Shown: positions 1 through 9,270, counted from the first letter of the stretch. The stretch is 64,000 nt of DNA from Clostridium fungisolvens (GCF_014193895.1 NZ_BLZR01000001.1:372001-436000); one strand, 5' to 3'. The notes: generated by a model from the sequence alone, not told the origin. Translations and numbers: made by a program.

Positions 1-469
1 AACGGTGGCAAGTTCTATTATAATAGTTGCTGTTAACTGGGCTAATATTATAGGAATACAGTATTTAGTAGGAACAAAACAAGAAAATAAATATACTATG
101 TCCATAGTAATATCAGGTGTAATAAACTTAATAATGAATTTTATACTGATACCTAAGTACGGAGCTACAGGTGCAGTAATATCAATAATTGAAGCAGAAG
201 TCTTAGGGATAATACTACAGCTTATATTTGTAAGAAAGCAACTGCCTATTGGTAGAATGCTATTGGGTACAGGTAAGTATTGGATAACTTCTATAATTAT
301 GATGTTTTTAGTAAGCTATGTAGGTGATTTTATAAATAATCCTATACTAGCAAATATGATTCAAGTAGCAATTGGAGGAGGCTTCTATCTATTAGTGATG
401 TTTATACTAAAAGATAAGACTCAGAAGCTAGTTTTAAGTAAGGTTAAAGGGGTTATAATGAGAAGATAA
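1..469 (+). CDS. Polysaccharide flippase (MATE/Wzx-like), C-terminal part
   Basis: The reading frame is open from the left edge of the window, so this is the 3' end of a gene whose start lies outside. The visible part is about 155 residues and is strongly hydrophobic, with four to five likely membrane helices. It contains the segment NFILIPKYGATGAVISI, typical of the late helices of lipid-linked oligosaccharide flippases; the complete flippase at 19730 has the closely similar NVILIPKYGAIGAAIAT. The family moves undecaprenyl-linked repeat units across the membrane. It is followed by surface acyltransferase genes, which fits. Family assignment is fairly secure; substrate is unknown. The presence of two flippases suggests two glycan systems or a duplicated module. 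Confidence 0.8.
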   Translation, partial: TVASSIIIVAVNWANIIGIQYLVGTKQENKYTMSIVISGVINLIMNFILIPKYGATGAVISIIEAEVLGIILQLIFVRKQLPIGRMLLGTGKYWITSIIMMFLVSYVGDFINNPILANMIQVAIGGGFYLLVMFILKDKTQKLVLSKVKGVIMRR

Positions 470-524
470 AAATTATAAATAAATATATAAATACTTCACG
501 GTGTTGACGTTAGGAGAGGTTTAT

Positions 525-1613
525 TTGAAACAAAGATATAGTAAGTTTATAAATATTGCAAAGGCGCTTGGAATAATATCTGTAGTGATAGGTCATAGTG
601 GGTCTCAATTTGCGCCTTATATTTAATTGTATCATATGGCATTATTCTTTTTTATATCAGGATATTGCTATAACGATAAGTACTCAGACGATATATTACT
701 TCTTGTAAAGAAAAGATTGAAAACATTATATGTGCCATTTTTAAAGTATGAACTTTTTTTGTTATTGTTTCATAATGTATTCGTAACAATAAATATATAT
801 CCACCGGAGTTAAGATATAGTAGAGCAGAGTATATAGCTAATTTTATTAAAAATTTTTGCTTTATTTCAACAGAGCAGCTTGGAGGAGCTTTCTGGTTTA
901 TTGTAAGTTTATTTATTGTAAATATAATGTTTGCTTTGATTAGTTATGTTAGCAACAGAGTATCTAAAAATAATATGGAATCAATTAGAAGAGTAATAGT
1001 TTTTTTGTTATTTTCATTGGGAAATATCATATCAATACATAAGTTTAACATAAGTACAGGGTATATATTATATTATTTTAATACCATAACCACTTCTTTG
1101 GTTGCACTATTAGTATACTATATGGGGTATATATATAAGCAGTATGAAGAAAAAATCCCACTCAATGCTTCACTTGCTATAATTTCAATAGTATTTTTAT
1201 ACATAAATCATAGATACGGTAATATAAGTATGGGAGGTAATTCTTATAATGATCCAGCATTTTTCTTAATTAGTTCTATATGTGGTATATACATTAATCT
1301 GTACATATCTAAATTTATTGCAGAAAGAAAATTATATATAACAATTTTAGAATACATAGGTAAAAATACTATGGTTATAATAGGATTTCACTTCTTAGCT
1401 TTTAAGTTAGTTAGCTTAATAAAAATTAAGTTGTATAATTTGCCGATTCAGGAATTATCAAAGTTTCCTGTGATAAATCAAACTAGGTATTGGTGGGTTT
1501 TATATTCTCTAGCAGGAATTATTTTACCAATATTATTAGTATATATGTTAGAAAAACTGAAGAACGTAATAGTAAGAGCTCGGGTTTCGTATGTAAGTAA
1601 TGTAAATAAATAA
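525..1613 (+). pseudogene. Acyltransferase family 3 gene interrupted by an in-frame TAA
   Basis: A TTG start at 525 with the ribosome site TAGGAGAGG opens a frame reading KFINIAKALGIISVVIGHSG, the first helix and catalytic-type GH motif of acyltransferase-3 membrane O-acyltransferases. After 33 codons there is a TAA at 624-626. The same frame then continues without interruption for 329 codons with LYHMALFFFISGYCY and about nine more membrane helices. The stop falls inside a conserved block, so one base change (for example TAT to TAA) would explain it. A restart after the stop would lack helix 1 and the histidine, so a functional product is unlikely unless the stop is read through or is a sequence error. 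The family O-acylates surface sugars. The neighbour at 1887 is a second, intact family member. Confidence 0.8.
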
Positions 1614-1639
1614 AAATAGTTTAAATATAGGGTGTATTG

Positions 1640-1681
1640 AAGTTATTAGTGTAAAAATACTAATAACTTTTTTATTTTTTA
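1640..1681 (+). terminator. Rho-independent terminator after the broken acyltransferase
   Basis: AAGTTATTAGT and ACTAATAACTT form an 11-bp perfect stem around an 8-nt loop, followed by a run of T interrupted by one A. It ends the transcript that includes the flippase end and the broken acyltransferase. Confidence 0.85.
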
Positions 1682-1819
1682 AAATCATTAAAAAACTCAA
1701 TTGTTTTAACATATGTATGTACATGAGTGCAAAGATATAATTGCAAAGTTATTTATACTTAAAAATGTGTGATAATTTCTTGATAACCGTGTGAAAATAT
1801 GTAAATGAAAGTCGAAATA

Positions 1820-1848
1820 TGGAGAAAATAATTATTATAGTGTATAAT
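1820..1848 (+). promoter_or_regulatory. Candidate promoter for the second acyltransferase
   Basis: TGGAGA (1820) and TATAAT (1843) are separated by 17 bp, about 40 nt before the chosen start at 1887. The -35 match is 4 of 6, so this is plausible rather than certain. Confidence 0.4.
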
Positions 1849-1886
1849 TATATAAATTTAAAAATCATATGACGAGGTTTGTTTTC

Positions 1887-2840
1887 ATGGAAGATAAAAG
1901 GAATTACTATTTTGACAACGCTAAAGCTTTATTAATTTTTTTAGTTGTTCTCACACATATTATTGAACCGGTATTGGATATAAAGTTCAAGCTAAAAACT
2001 TTTTATATAATAACATATACATTCCATATGCCTTTATTTATTTTCTTAAGTGGGTATTTCGCCAAAAAGAGCTCTAGATCTACTAAGAGCAAGGCTAAAA
2101 AGATGTTTTTGCTTTTTGTGGTGATACAATTTTTTTACTCTTTATTTTATATTTTTATAATGCATAGTAAAATTGCAAAAATGACATGGATATATCCTAA
2201 TTGGACCTTGTGGTATTTGCAAGCATTAGTCGTTTGGTATATTATTTCAGACTATTTTAATGGATTTTATAAATGGTTTATAGGAAGTATAATTATTGCA
2301 CTGTTAGCAGGTTTTGATGAAAATATATACACATTTATAAGTACTTCTAGAATTTTAGTGTTTTTACCTTTCTTTGTCTTAGGATACTACTTCAATGAAA
2401 GATATATAGAAGTTATAAAGAAAAATAGAATTTATTTAAGTATTTTAGGGGCGATTATAGGCTTTTTTGTATACAGGTATAACAATAGAATAGATGTACA
2501 ATGGTTATATGGTTTTGAACCTTATGTGCAAATATCAAGTAATTTAATGGTAGGAATGTTGATTAGATTAAGTGTTTTAGTGATTGCAATAATTTTTTCG
2601 TTAATAGTCCTAGGGTGGGTACCAAGAAAAAGAAATATGTTTTCTTTTTTAGGAAAATATACATTGATAGTTTATCTAAGTCATTCTTTAATTATACAGG
2701 CTTTTATGAGGTTTGATTTATATAATAGAGATACAAATATTCAGTTGTTAATTACATCTATTTTAATACTTATTTGTGTTTATTCTACAGTGTTTATATA
2801 TCTGTTTTATGAAAAGTTTAAAATAAAGCTTGTTAAATAA
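1887..2840 (+). CDS. Acyltransferase family 3 membrane protein
   Basis: This 317-residue protein has about ten predicted membrane helices. Near the N-terminus it has YYFDNAKALLIFLVVLTHII followed by FHMPLFIFLSGYFAKK, the signature order of acyltransferase-3 proteins related to NolL-type sugar O-acetylases. They use an acyl donor to O-acylate surface polysaccharide at the membrane. An upstream ATG at 1869 is possible, but it overlaps the ribosome site GACGAGG; the ATG at 1887 has that site at normal spacing and gives the usual N-terminus, so I chose it. It stands in its own transcription unit between the terminator at 1640 and the aminotransferase gene. The acyl group and target sugar cannot be told from sequence. 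Confidence 0.85.
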   Translation: MEDKRNYYFDNAKALLIFLVVLTHIIEPVLDIKFKLKTFYIITYTFHMPLFIFLSGYFAKKSSRSTKSKAKKMFLLFVVIQFFYSLFYIFIMHSKIAKMTWIYPNWTLWYLQALVVWYIISDYFNGFYKWFIGSIIIALLAGFDENIYTFISTSRILVFLPFFVLGYYFNERYIEVIKKNRIYLSILGAIIGFFVYRYNNRIDVQWLYGFEPYVQISSNLMVGMLIRLSVLVIAIIFSLIVLGWVPRKRNMFSFLGKYTLIVYLSHSLIIQAFMRFDLYNRDTNIQLLITSILILICVYSTVFIYLFYEKFKIKLVK

Positions 2841-2952
2841 CTTATATAGTCCTTTATTAATATAAATTTTTAAAATTTCTAATTTTATGGTATAGTACTA
2901 TTGTTGATAATTTTAGAAACTATAAAGCTATTATAAAGGAGTTGTATAATAA

Positions 2953-4038
2953 GTGGAAAATAATTTCAAGCTTTTTAGTGTAGGACCTGTAGAAATGAAT
3001 GATGAAATAAGAGAAATTGGTGGAGAAAGAATACCATACTTTAGAACTGATGAATTTTCTAGTTTAATGTTAGAAAATGAAAAATTAATAAAGAAACTTA
3101 TGAATACTTCGGATAAATCAAAAGCAGCATTTTTAACTGCATCAGGAACAGGTGCAATGGAAGCTGCTATTATGAATATGTTTAATCAGCAGGATAAGTT
3201 ATTAGTAGTTGTTGGTGGAAGTTTTGGAGAAAGATTTAAGCAAATTTGTGAAATATACAATATAAATCATGATGTAATACAGCTAAATCAAGGAGAACAA
3301 CTGACAAAAGACAGATTGTATGAATACTCAAATAAAGGTTATACTGGCATGTTAATTAATGCACATGAAACTTCTACTGGTGTATATTATGATTTGCAAA
3401 TGGTAGGGGAATTCTGTTCAAAAGAAAATATGTTTTTTATAGTTGATTCTATAAGTTCTTTTTTAGCTGACCCGTATTATATGGATGAATGGAAAATAGA
3501 TCTAACTATTATAAGTTCACAAAAAGCATTAGCATTGCCTCCAGGAATATCTGCAATTGTAATGAATGAAAGAACTGTAGAAAAGATATATTCAAATGAA
3601 GTAAAATGTTTATATTTTAATTTAAAAGATTATATAGAGAATGGTAAAAGAGGGCAGACGCCATTTACTCCTGCAGTAGGTATCTTAATACAGTTAAATT
3701 ATAGATTAAAATATGTAGATGAAATTGGTTTAGACAATATAATTGAAAAGACTAAAGTTTTAGCAGAAGATTTTAGAAGTAAAATTGCAAAGTTTCCTTT
3801 TACTATACCATCTGAAAGGTTATCAAATGCGGTTACTCCTTTAAAGCCTAAAAATGGATTAAGCGCGTATTATATATATACATATCTTAAGGAAAATTAT
3901 AATATTTATCTATGCCCAAGTGGGGGAAGTCTTAAAGATAGCTTGGTAAGAGTTGGACATATTGGTGAATTAAATACATCAGATAATGATGTTTTAATAG
4001 ATGCATTGTCAGATATGGAAAGGAAGGGAATCATATGA
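2953..4038 (+). CDS. PLP-dependent class V aminotransferase (2-aminoethylphosphonate aminotransferase-like)
   Basis: This 361-residue protein starts with GTG after AAAGGAG. It has the fold-type I class V pattern: TASGTGAMEAA near 62-72 for cofactor phosphate binding, the aspartate of FIVDSISS (D165), and SSQKALALPPG with K191 as the expected PLP lysine. This is the pattern of the alanine-glyoxylate/2-aminoethylphosphonate aminotransferase group. Its stop overlaps the start of the next gene, a cytidylyltransferase-like enzyme, in ATGA, so the two are probably translationally coupled. Joined enzymes of these two types (PntC) are known to make CMP-2-aminoethylphosphonate. By inference this enzyme supplies the amine substrate for activation. 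No phosphoenolpyruvate mutase or phosphonopyruvate decarboxylase is visible here, so the aldehyde substrate is uncertain and a non-phosphonate amino-alcohol is possible. Confidence 0.8.
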   Translation: MENNFKLFSVGPVEMNDEIREIGGERIPYFRTDEFSSLMLENEKLIKKLMNTSDKSKAAFLTASGTGAMEAAIMNMFNQQDKLLVVVGGSFGERFKQICEIYNINHDVIQLNQGEQLTKDRLYEYSNKGYTGMLINAHETSTGVYYDLQMVGEFCSKENMFFIVDSISSFLADPYYMDEWKIDLTIISSQKALALPPGISAIVMNERTVEKIYSNEVKCLYFNLKDYIENGKRGQTPFTPAVGILIQLNYRLKYVDEIGLDNIIEKTKVLAEDFRSKIAKFPFTIPSERLSNAVTPLKPKNGLSAYYIYTYLKENYNIYLCPSGGSLKDSLVRVGHIGELNTSDNDVLIDALSDMERKGII

Positions 4039-4769
4039 GAGCTTTGATTTTAGCAGCTGGAAGAGGTACTAGAATAAGTAGATATCTTAATGGTAAACCT
4101 AAATGTACGGTTGATATTGGTGGTATTACATTAATAGAAAATACAGTTATACAACTAAAAAAAGCTGGAATTACAGATATTGCAATTTGCCTAGGATATA
4201 AGCAACAAGATATTAAAAGTATATTAAAAGAACATGATGTGAAGTATTACTATAATCCTTTTTTTGATATATCTAACAGTATAGCGTCAACATGGTTTGC
4301 TAAAGATTTTATACAGGATGATATAATTATAATGAATGGCGATGTGTTTTTGGAAGAACAATTACTACAAGATATAATAAAAGAAAGTATGAGTCCAGTA
4401 CTTTTTTGTGATGTTACAAGAAAAGAAGAGGCTGATTATAAATTCTATTTTGAAGATAACCTGCTTATTAAGTATGGTAAAGAACTAGAAGGTGAAGACG
4501 TTTCTGGTGAATACATAGGAGTAGCTAAAATTAGTAAAGACAATGTAGATTTATTTAAGGAAAGTTTGGACAAACTTATTAATTCTCAAAATCATGGTTT
4601 ATGGTGGGAAAATGCACTATACTGTTTAAGCGATAAAATGAATATATATGTAAAAAGTATTGAAGATAGATTTTGGGCAGAAGTTGATTATATAGAAGAT
4701 TATGAGAGAATCTTAGCATTTAGAGATTATAAGGTAATCTATAATATGAAGATAGAACAGAAAGAGTAA
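4035..4769 (+). CDS. Nucleotidyltransferase of the LicC/PntC (phospho-alcohol cytidylyltransferase) type
   Basis: This 244-residue protein begins MRALILAAGRGTRI and continues with KPKC, the nucleotide-binding loop and lysine of sugar-nucleotidyltransferase-like enzymes. NGD at 101-103 supplies a metal aspartate, and WAEVDYIEDYERI near the end matches the usual second metal-site region. The segment YYNPFFDISNSIASTWFA resembles the substrate region of phosphocholine- and aminoethylphosphonate-cytidylyltransferases rather than hexose enzymes. It overlaps the aminotransferase by 4 nt. The inferred product is a CMP- or CDP-activated phospho-amino-alcohol for surface decoration. A hexose-1-phosphate nucleotidyltransferase cannot be excluded. 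A CDP-alcohol phosphotransferase in the same locus (21217) is a possible user. Confidence 0.75.
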   Translation: MRALILAAGRGTRISRYLNGKPKCTVDIGGITLIENTVIQLKKAGITDIAICLGYKQQDIKSILKEHDVKYYYNPFFDISNSIASTWFAKDFIQDDIIIMNGDVFLEEQLLQDIIKESMSPVLFCDVTRKEEADYKFYFEDNLLIKYGKELEGEDVSGEYIGVAKISKDNVDLFKESLDKLINSQNHGLWWENALYCLSDKMNIYVKSIEDRFWAEVDYIEDYERILAFRDYKVIYNMKIEQKE

Positions 4770-4777
4770 GATAATAA

Positions 4778-4823
4778 GAACACTATGATTAACTTTATTT
4801 GTATATCATAGTGTTCCTTTTTT
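4778..4823 (+). terminator. Rho-independent terminator
   Basis: GAACACTATGAT and ATCATAGTGTTC form a perfect 12-bp stem, then C and seven T. It closes the acyltransferase-aminotransferase-cytidylyltransferase unit and separates it from the main glycan operon. Confidence 0.9.
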
Positions 4824-5066
4824 GTAATTGGAAGAAGTACCTTGAATGTATTATTATGGGAGAATATAAAAGAAAATTTAATACAATTAAAGAAAATTAA
4901 TAAAAAAAGGATAAAAAAGAATAATGTGCGCATTTGAATGTAGAAATCACGCATATTAAGTAACCTTTTTTTAATTTATTATAGTAGGTACTTAGTGTAA
5001 AATAATATATTGTAGTGATAAGAGATTTTTGTGGGTTAATTTGGCAAAAAAGTGGGTTTATTTTTA

Positions 5067-5095
5067 TGGACAAGAATCCTTGTTAAATATATAAT
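5067..5095 (+). promoter_or_regulatory. Promoter of the main glycan operon
   Basis: TGGACA (5067) and TATAAT (5090) with a 17-bp spacer give 5/6 and 6/6 matches to the housekeeping consensus. Transcription would begin near 5101, before the ribosome site at 5126 and the ATG at 5139. This also argues against the upstream in-frame GTG at 5052, which precedes the promoter. The rest of the 4824-5138 gap holds no convincing gene. Confidence 0.6.
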
Positions 5096-5138
5096 ATTAT
5101 TGTTAAATTTATTGTACCTAAGAGATTGGAGGAATAAT

Positions 5139-5801
5139 ATGCAGTTAATAGATAACACAGATATAGTAGCGAAGAATCAATCTGCACCAGCAAAAATTAC
5201 ATATCTATTTGTTAAACGAATTTTTGATTTTATAAGTGCTTTGATTGGAATCGTTCTTCTTTCACCATTTTTTTTACTACTAATTCTGTGGGTTAAAATT
5301 GATTCTAAAGGTCCTGCAATTTTTGGACATACTAGAATAGGAACAAACGGAAAGAATATAAAAGTTTATAAGTTTAGGTCCATGGTACAGAATGCTGATG
5401 AAGTTTTTAAAAATTTTACTCCTGAGCAAAAGAAAGAGTTTGAAATTAATTTTAAATTAGAGAATGATCCAAGAATCACGAAAGCTGGGGAATTTTTAAG
5501 AAAGACAAGTTTAGATGAGTTGCCACAGCTTTTTAATATACTAATTGGTAATATGTCCGTAGTAGGGCCAAGACCAATAATACAAAAAGAAGTTGAAAAA
5601 TATGGACAATTTGCTGACAAGTTGTTTTCTGCAAAACCTGGTTTAACAGGATATTGGCAAGCAAATGGAAGAAGTGACACTACATATGAAGAGAGAGTTG
5701 CTATGGATATGTACTACATTGATAATAGATCAACACTACTTGATATTAAAATAATTTTAAAGACATTTTCTTCTGTTATTAAAGGTGAGGGAGCAATGTA
5801 G
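5139..5801 (+). CDS. Undecaprenyl-phosphate hexose-1-phosphate transferase (initiating sugar transferase)
   Basis: This 220-residue enzyme belongs to the bacterial sugar-transferase family, which starts repeat-unit synthesis by moving hexose-1-phosphate from a UDP-sugar to undecaprenyl phosphate. A hydrophobic re-entrant helix lies at about 31-52. The soluble domain shows KFRSM (78-82), DPRIT (110-114), LRKTSLDELPQL (120-131), GPRP (143-146) and PGLTGYWQ (167-174), all family hallmarks. The length fits the short forms that lack the extra N-terminal helices of WbaP/WcaJ. ATTGGAGG precedes the chosen ATG; a longer in-frame reading from GTG at 5052 would start before the promoter. It is the first gene of a run on the + strand and leads directly into a glycosyltransferase. 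The sugar is unknown. Confidence 0.92.
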   Translation: MQLIDNTDIVAKNQSAPAKITYLFVKRIFDFISALIGIVLLSPFFLLLILWVKIDSKGPAIFGHTRIGTNGKNIKVYKFRSMVQNADEVFKNFTPEQKKEFEINFKLENDPRITKAGEFLRKTSLDELPQLFNILIGNMSVVGPRPIIQKEVEKYGQFADKLFSAKPGLTGYWQANGRSDTTYEERVAMDMYYIDNRSTLLDIKIILKTFSSVIKGEGAM

Positions 5802-6722
5802 ATGAAAGTAGAAGTGATTTGTCCTTTATATAATGCAGAAAAGTACATAGAAGATTTACATAAAAACATAATAAACCAGAAGACTGAATGCGAAGTTAAT
5901 GTTAGATATGCACTAACAGAATCTACTGATAATACTAAGAGTATACTTGACGCTATGAAATTAGACTACTGCTTGGTAAAAAAAGAAGACTTTTCACATA
6001 GTAAAACTAGGGAAATGATGGGGCTTTCTTCAGAAGGTGATATCATAGTATTTATTTCTCAAGATGTTATCATGAAGAATGATAGTTGGCTGAATAATTT
6101 AATTAAACCAATAGCTGATAACGAATGCGAGGCTTCATTTAGCAGGCAAATATGTAGAAATACTTCTATTGAGAAATATATAAGAGAAAAAAACTATCCA
6201 ATTGAGTCTAGAGTTGTGTCGAAATTAGATATAAATAGACTAGGTCTTATGACCTTTTTTTATTCAGATGCATCTTCAGCAATAAAAACGGATATTTACA
6301 AAAAATTAAAAGCTTATGATGGTAAAGATCTTATAATAAATGAAGATATGTATCTGGCTTATAAAATAATAGATAATGGATATAAGATAAAATATTGTAG
6401 TGACTCAGAAGTATATCATTCACATATCTTTACTTTAACGCAGTTGTTTAATAGATATTTTGATACAGGCGTTTTTTTTAAATTAAATCCACACTTTCTT
6501 AACTATGCTGGAAATGAAAGTGGAATATCATTACTTAAGTATGTGTTAAAAAGATCTTTTGAAGAAGTAAATGCGAAAGTTATATTGAATGTTATACCAA
6601 ATTTTGCTGCAAGATTTATTGGAAGTTTTCTTGGGAAAAAGTATGAAAATATAACTATAAATAAGAGAGTTAAGTATTCTTTAAATAAAAAATATTGGAC
6701 TAAGGTTGAGGGAGAGTTATAG
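5802..6722 (+). CDS. Family 2 glycosyltransferase, rhamnosyltransferase-like
   Basis: This 306-residue GT-A protein starts at the base after the preceding stop, with GTGAGGGAG as ribosome site inside the upstream gene. It begins with VICPLYNAEKYI, has FSHSKTREMM and then IIVFISQD (81-88), where SQD takes the place of the usual DXD. That SQD pattern, with the preceding H-S-K-T-R, is common in rhamnosyltransferases of surface glycans. INEDMYLAYKI lies where the catalytic-base ED region is expected. It would add a sugar, possibly rhamnose from the dTDP-rhamnose made by the adjacent rml genes, to the lipid-linked precursor on the cytoplasmic face. Linkage and acceptor cannot be inferred. Confidence 0.85.
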   Translation: MKVEVICPLYNAEKYIEDLHKNIINQKTECEVNVRYALTESTDNTKSILDAMKLDYCLVKKEDFSHSKTREMMGLSSEGDIIVFISQDVIMKNDSWLNNLIKPIADNECEASFSRQICRNTSIEKYIREKNYPIESRVVSKLDINRLGLMTFFYSDASSAIKTDIYKKLKAYDGKDLIINEDMYLAYKIIDNGYKIKYCSDSEVYHSHIFTLTQLFNRYFDTGVFFKLNPHFLNYAGNESGISLLKYVLKRSFEEVNAKVILNVIPNFAARFIGSFLGKKYENITINKRVKYSLNKKYWTKVEGEL

Positions 6723-7607
6723 ATGAAAGGTATAATATTAGCAGGTGGATCAGGTACAAGATTGTATCCAGTAACTAAGGCGATGTCAAAGCAAATGGTT
6801 CCTATATACGATAAACCAATGATATATTATCCAATGTCGGTTCTTATGTTAGCAGGGATTAGAGAAATATTAATAATATCTACACCAAGAGATATAGTTA
6901 ACTTTCAGGAGTTATTTAAAGATGGTTCTGAATTAGGACTTAAAATTGAATATGCCATACAGGAAGCACCAAATGGACTTGCTGAAGCCTTTATAATAGG
7001 TGAAGAATTTATTGGAGATGATAATGTTGCTATGATTTTAGGAGATAATATCTTCTATGGTCAAAGATTTAGCGATAACTTAAAAAAAGCAGCTGCTTTA
7101 GAAAAAGGTGCAATGGTGTTTGGGTATTATGTACAAAATCCAAAGGCCTTCGGAGTAGTTGAATTTGACGATAATGGTAATGTTGTTTCTTTAGAAGAAA
7201 AACCAGAAAAACCTAAGTCAAAGTATGCAGTTCCAGGGCTTTATTTTTATGACAACTCAGTAGTAGAAAAAGCTAAGGCACTAAAACCATCACCAAGAGG
7301 AGAGTTAGAAATTACTGATTTAAATAAGGTGTATATGGAAGAAGGTACCTTAAAGGTTGAACTTTTAGGTAGAGGTCTTGCTTGGTTAGATACAGGAACA
7401 CATGGCTCAATGCTTCAAGCTTCTAATTTTGTTGAAGCAGTTCAAAATACTCAAGGAACTTACATCGCTTGTCTAGAAGAAATTTCTTTTAGAAAAGGTT
7501 GGATTAGTCCGGAACAAGTAAGAGTGCTTGCAAAGCCACTTATGAAGACTGGTTATGGTCAATATTTAATAGATGTAGTTGAGGAAGTAGAGAATAAAAA
7601 AAGATAA
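6723..7607 (+). CDS. rmlA: Glucose-1-phosphate thymidylyltransferase
   Basis: RmlA joins dTTP and glucose-1-phosphate to dTDP-glucose, the first step to dTDP-L-rhamnose. The 294-residue length is standard for the short form. Visible signatures are [20 protein letters not shown] at the N-terminus, [23 protein letters not shown] near residue 108, [20 protein letters not shown], and [19 protein letters not shown]. It starts 0 nt after the upstream stop with GAGGGAGAG as ribosome site and is followed by rmlC and rmlB. Product feedback inhibition is known for this family. The call is secure. Confidence 0.97.
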   Translation: MKGIILAGGSGTRLYPVTKAMSKQMVPIYDKPMIYYPMSVLMLAGIREILIISTPRDIVNFQELFKDGSELGLKIEYAIQEAPNGLAEAFIIGEEFIGDDNVAMILGDNIFYGQRFSDNLKKAAALEKGAMVFGYYVQNPKAFGVVEFDDNGNVVSLEEKPEKPKSKYAVPGLYFYDNSVVEKAKALKPSPRGELEITDLNKVYMEEGTLKVELLGRGLAWLDTGTHGSMLQASNFVEAVQNTQGTYIACLEEISFRKGWISPEQVRVLAKPLMKTGYGQYLIDVVEEVENKKR

Positions 7608-7634
7608 TACTGTTATATATGAAGGTGAGTTAAG

Positions 7635-8207
7635 ATGGGAAAATTTAATTTTATAGAAACTAAGATAAAAGATTTATATATAATTGAACCTACTGTTTTT
7701 GGTGACCATAGAGGTTATTTTATGGAAACTTACAGTAAAAAGGACTTCTTTGAAGCTGGTTTAAAGATGGAGTTTGTTCAAGATAACGAATCAAAGTCAA
7801 AGAAAGGTGTATTAAGAGGTTTACACTTTCAAACAAAACATACTCAAGGGAAACTTGTAAGGGCTACTCAAGGTGCAGTATATGATGTAGCTGTAGATCT
7901 TAGAAAAGGGTCTCCTACTTTTGGTATGTGGGAAGGGGTTCTTCTTACAGCTGAAAACAAAAGACAGTTTTACGTACCAGAAGGTTTTGCACATGGTTTC
8001 CTAGTAGTATCTGATGAAGCTGTATTTAACTATAAGTGTACTGATTACTATGCACCAGAATATGATAGTGGTCTTTTATGGAATGATCCAGAAGTTGGAG
8101 TACAGTGGCCACTTGATGGAATAGAAGAACTTCTTTTATCAGATAAAGATAAGAAGCAAAAGACTTTAAAAGAATTAGACGTACCATTTGAATATAAAGG
8201 AGAATAA
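7635..8207 (+). CDS. rmlC: dTDP-4-dehydrorhamnose 3,5-epimerase
   Basis: This 190-residue cupin enzyme inverts C3 and C5 of dTDP-4-keto-6-deoxyglucose, the third step to dTDP-rhamnose. Recognisable blocks are GDHRGYFMETYS, VLRGLHFQ with the catalytic histidine, QGKLVRATQGAVYDVAVDLR, SPTFGMWEG, and FYVPEGFAHGFLV. It starts with ATG after GAAGGTGAG, 27 nt after rmlA, and its stop lies 4 nt before the rmlB start. The gene order A-C-B, with D 12 kb away, is noted as a finding. Confidence 0.97.
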   Translation: MGKFNFIETKIKDLYIIEPTVFGDHRGYFMETYSKKDFFEAGLKMEFVQDNESKSKKGVLRGLHFQTKHTQGKLVRATQGAVYDVAVDLRKGSPTFGMWEGVLLTAENKRQFYVPEGFAHGFLVVSDEAVFNYKCTDYYAPEYDSGLLWNDPEVGVQWPLDGIEELLLSDKDKKQKTLKELDVPFEYKGE

Positions 8208-8211
8208 TCTT

Positions 8212-9270
8212 ATGAAAACATATTTAGTAACTGGTGGAGCAGGATTCATAGGTTCAAATTTTGTGCTTTACATGCTTAAGAAATATAATGATGTTAAAAT
8301 AATTAACTTAGATAAGCTTACTTATGCAGGAAATCTTGAAAATCTAAAGGATGTACAAGAAAATACTAATCATGTATTTGTCCAAGGAGATATATGTGAT
8401 AAGGAATTAGTTGCAGAACTTTTTGAAAAATATGATATAGATTATGTTGTTAACTTTGCAGCTGAATCACATGTTGATAGAAGTATAAAAGAACCAGAAA
8501 TATTTGCAAATACAAATGTTTTAGGAACTGTTAATCTATTAAACTGTGCTAAAAATGCTTGGGAAAGAGAAAATGGATGGAAAGAAGGAGTAAGATATCA
8601 TCAAGTATCAACGGATGAAGTTTACGGTTCGCTTGGAGACACTGGATACTTCATGGAAACAACTCCACTAGATCCTCACAGCCCATACTCATCAAGTAAG
8701 GCTGGAGCTGATTTTATGGTTAAGGCTTATTTTGATACTTTCAATATGCCAGTAACTATAACAAGATGTTCAAATAACTATGGTCCATATCATTTCCCAG
8801 AAAAACTAATACCACTACTTATAAACAACTGTTTAAACCATAAGGATCTTCCTGTATATGGCGATGGTCTTAATATAAGAGACTGGCTTTATGTAGAAGA
8901 TCATTGTAAGGCTATAGATATGGTTGTAAGAGACGGAAGAGTTGGAGAAGTTTATAATGTTGGTGGACACAATGAAAGAACTAACATTCAAATAGTTAAA
9001 ACTGTTATAAAGCATATACATGATAATGTTGACGAAACTGTAACAGAAGATTTAATAAAATACGTGGAAGATAGAAAAGGCCATGATAGAAGATATGGTA
9101 TAGCACCTGATAAAATAAAGGAAGAGTTAGGTTGGTATCCTGAGACTACTTTTGAAGTAGGAATAGTTAAGACAATACAATGGTATTTAGATAATAGACA
9201 GTGGATGGAGAATGTTACTTCGGGGGAGTATCAAAACTACTATGAAAAAATGTATGAACACCAAAGATAG
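8212..9270 (+). CDS. rmlB: dTDP-glucose 4,6-dehydratase
   Basis: This 352-residue short-chain dehydrogenase/reductase-type enzyme turns dTDP-glucose into dTDP-4-keto-6-deoxyglucose with bound NAD. It has TGGAGFIGSNFV for the Rossmann fold, VNFAAESHVDRSI, STDEVYGSLG, and the catalytic Tyr-Lys pair in YSSSKAGADF, then RCSNNYGPYHFPEKLIP. I took ATG at 8212, which has AAAGGAG 9 nt upstream; an in-frame TTG at 8188 would overlap rmlC and lacks a good ribosome site. The last 29 nt overlap the following glycosyltransferase gene. Confidence 0.97.
   Translation: MKTYLVTGGAGFIGSNFVLYMLKKYNDVKIINLDKLTYAGNLENLKDVQENTNHVFVQGDICDKELVAELFEKYDIDYVVNFAAESHVDRSIKEPEIFANTNVLGTVNLLNCAKNAWERENGWKEGVRYHQVSTDEVYGSLGDTGYFMETTPLDPHSPYSSSKAGADFMVKAYFDTFNMPVTITRCSNNYGPYHFPEKLIPLLINNCLNHKDLPVYGDGLNIRDWLYVEDHCKAIDMVVRDGRVGEVYNVGGHNERTNIQIVKTVIKHIHDNVDETVTEDLIKYVEDRKGHDRRYGIAPDKIKEELGWYPETTFEVGIVKTIQWYLDNRQWMENVTSGEYQNYYEKMYEHQR

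Noticed and set aside
4739..4954. 71-residue hydrophobic frame on the - strand
   Set aside because: It covers a terminator and an AT-rich gap, has no ribosome site, and its hydrophobicity comes from A runs read in reverse.
5052..5138. N-terminal extension of the initiating sugar transferase from GTG at 5052
   Set aside because: It would start upstream of a good promoter and lacks a ribosome site; ATG at 5139 has both.
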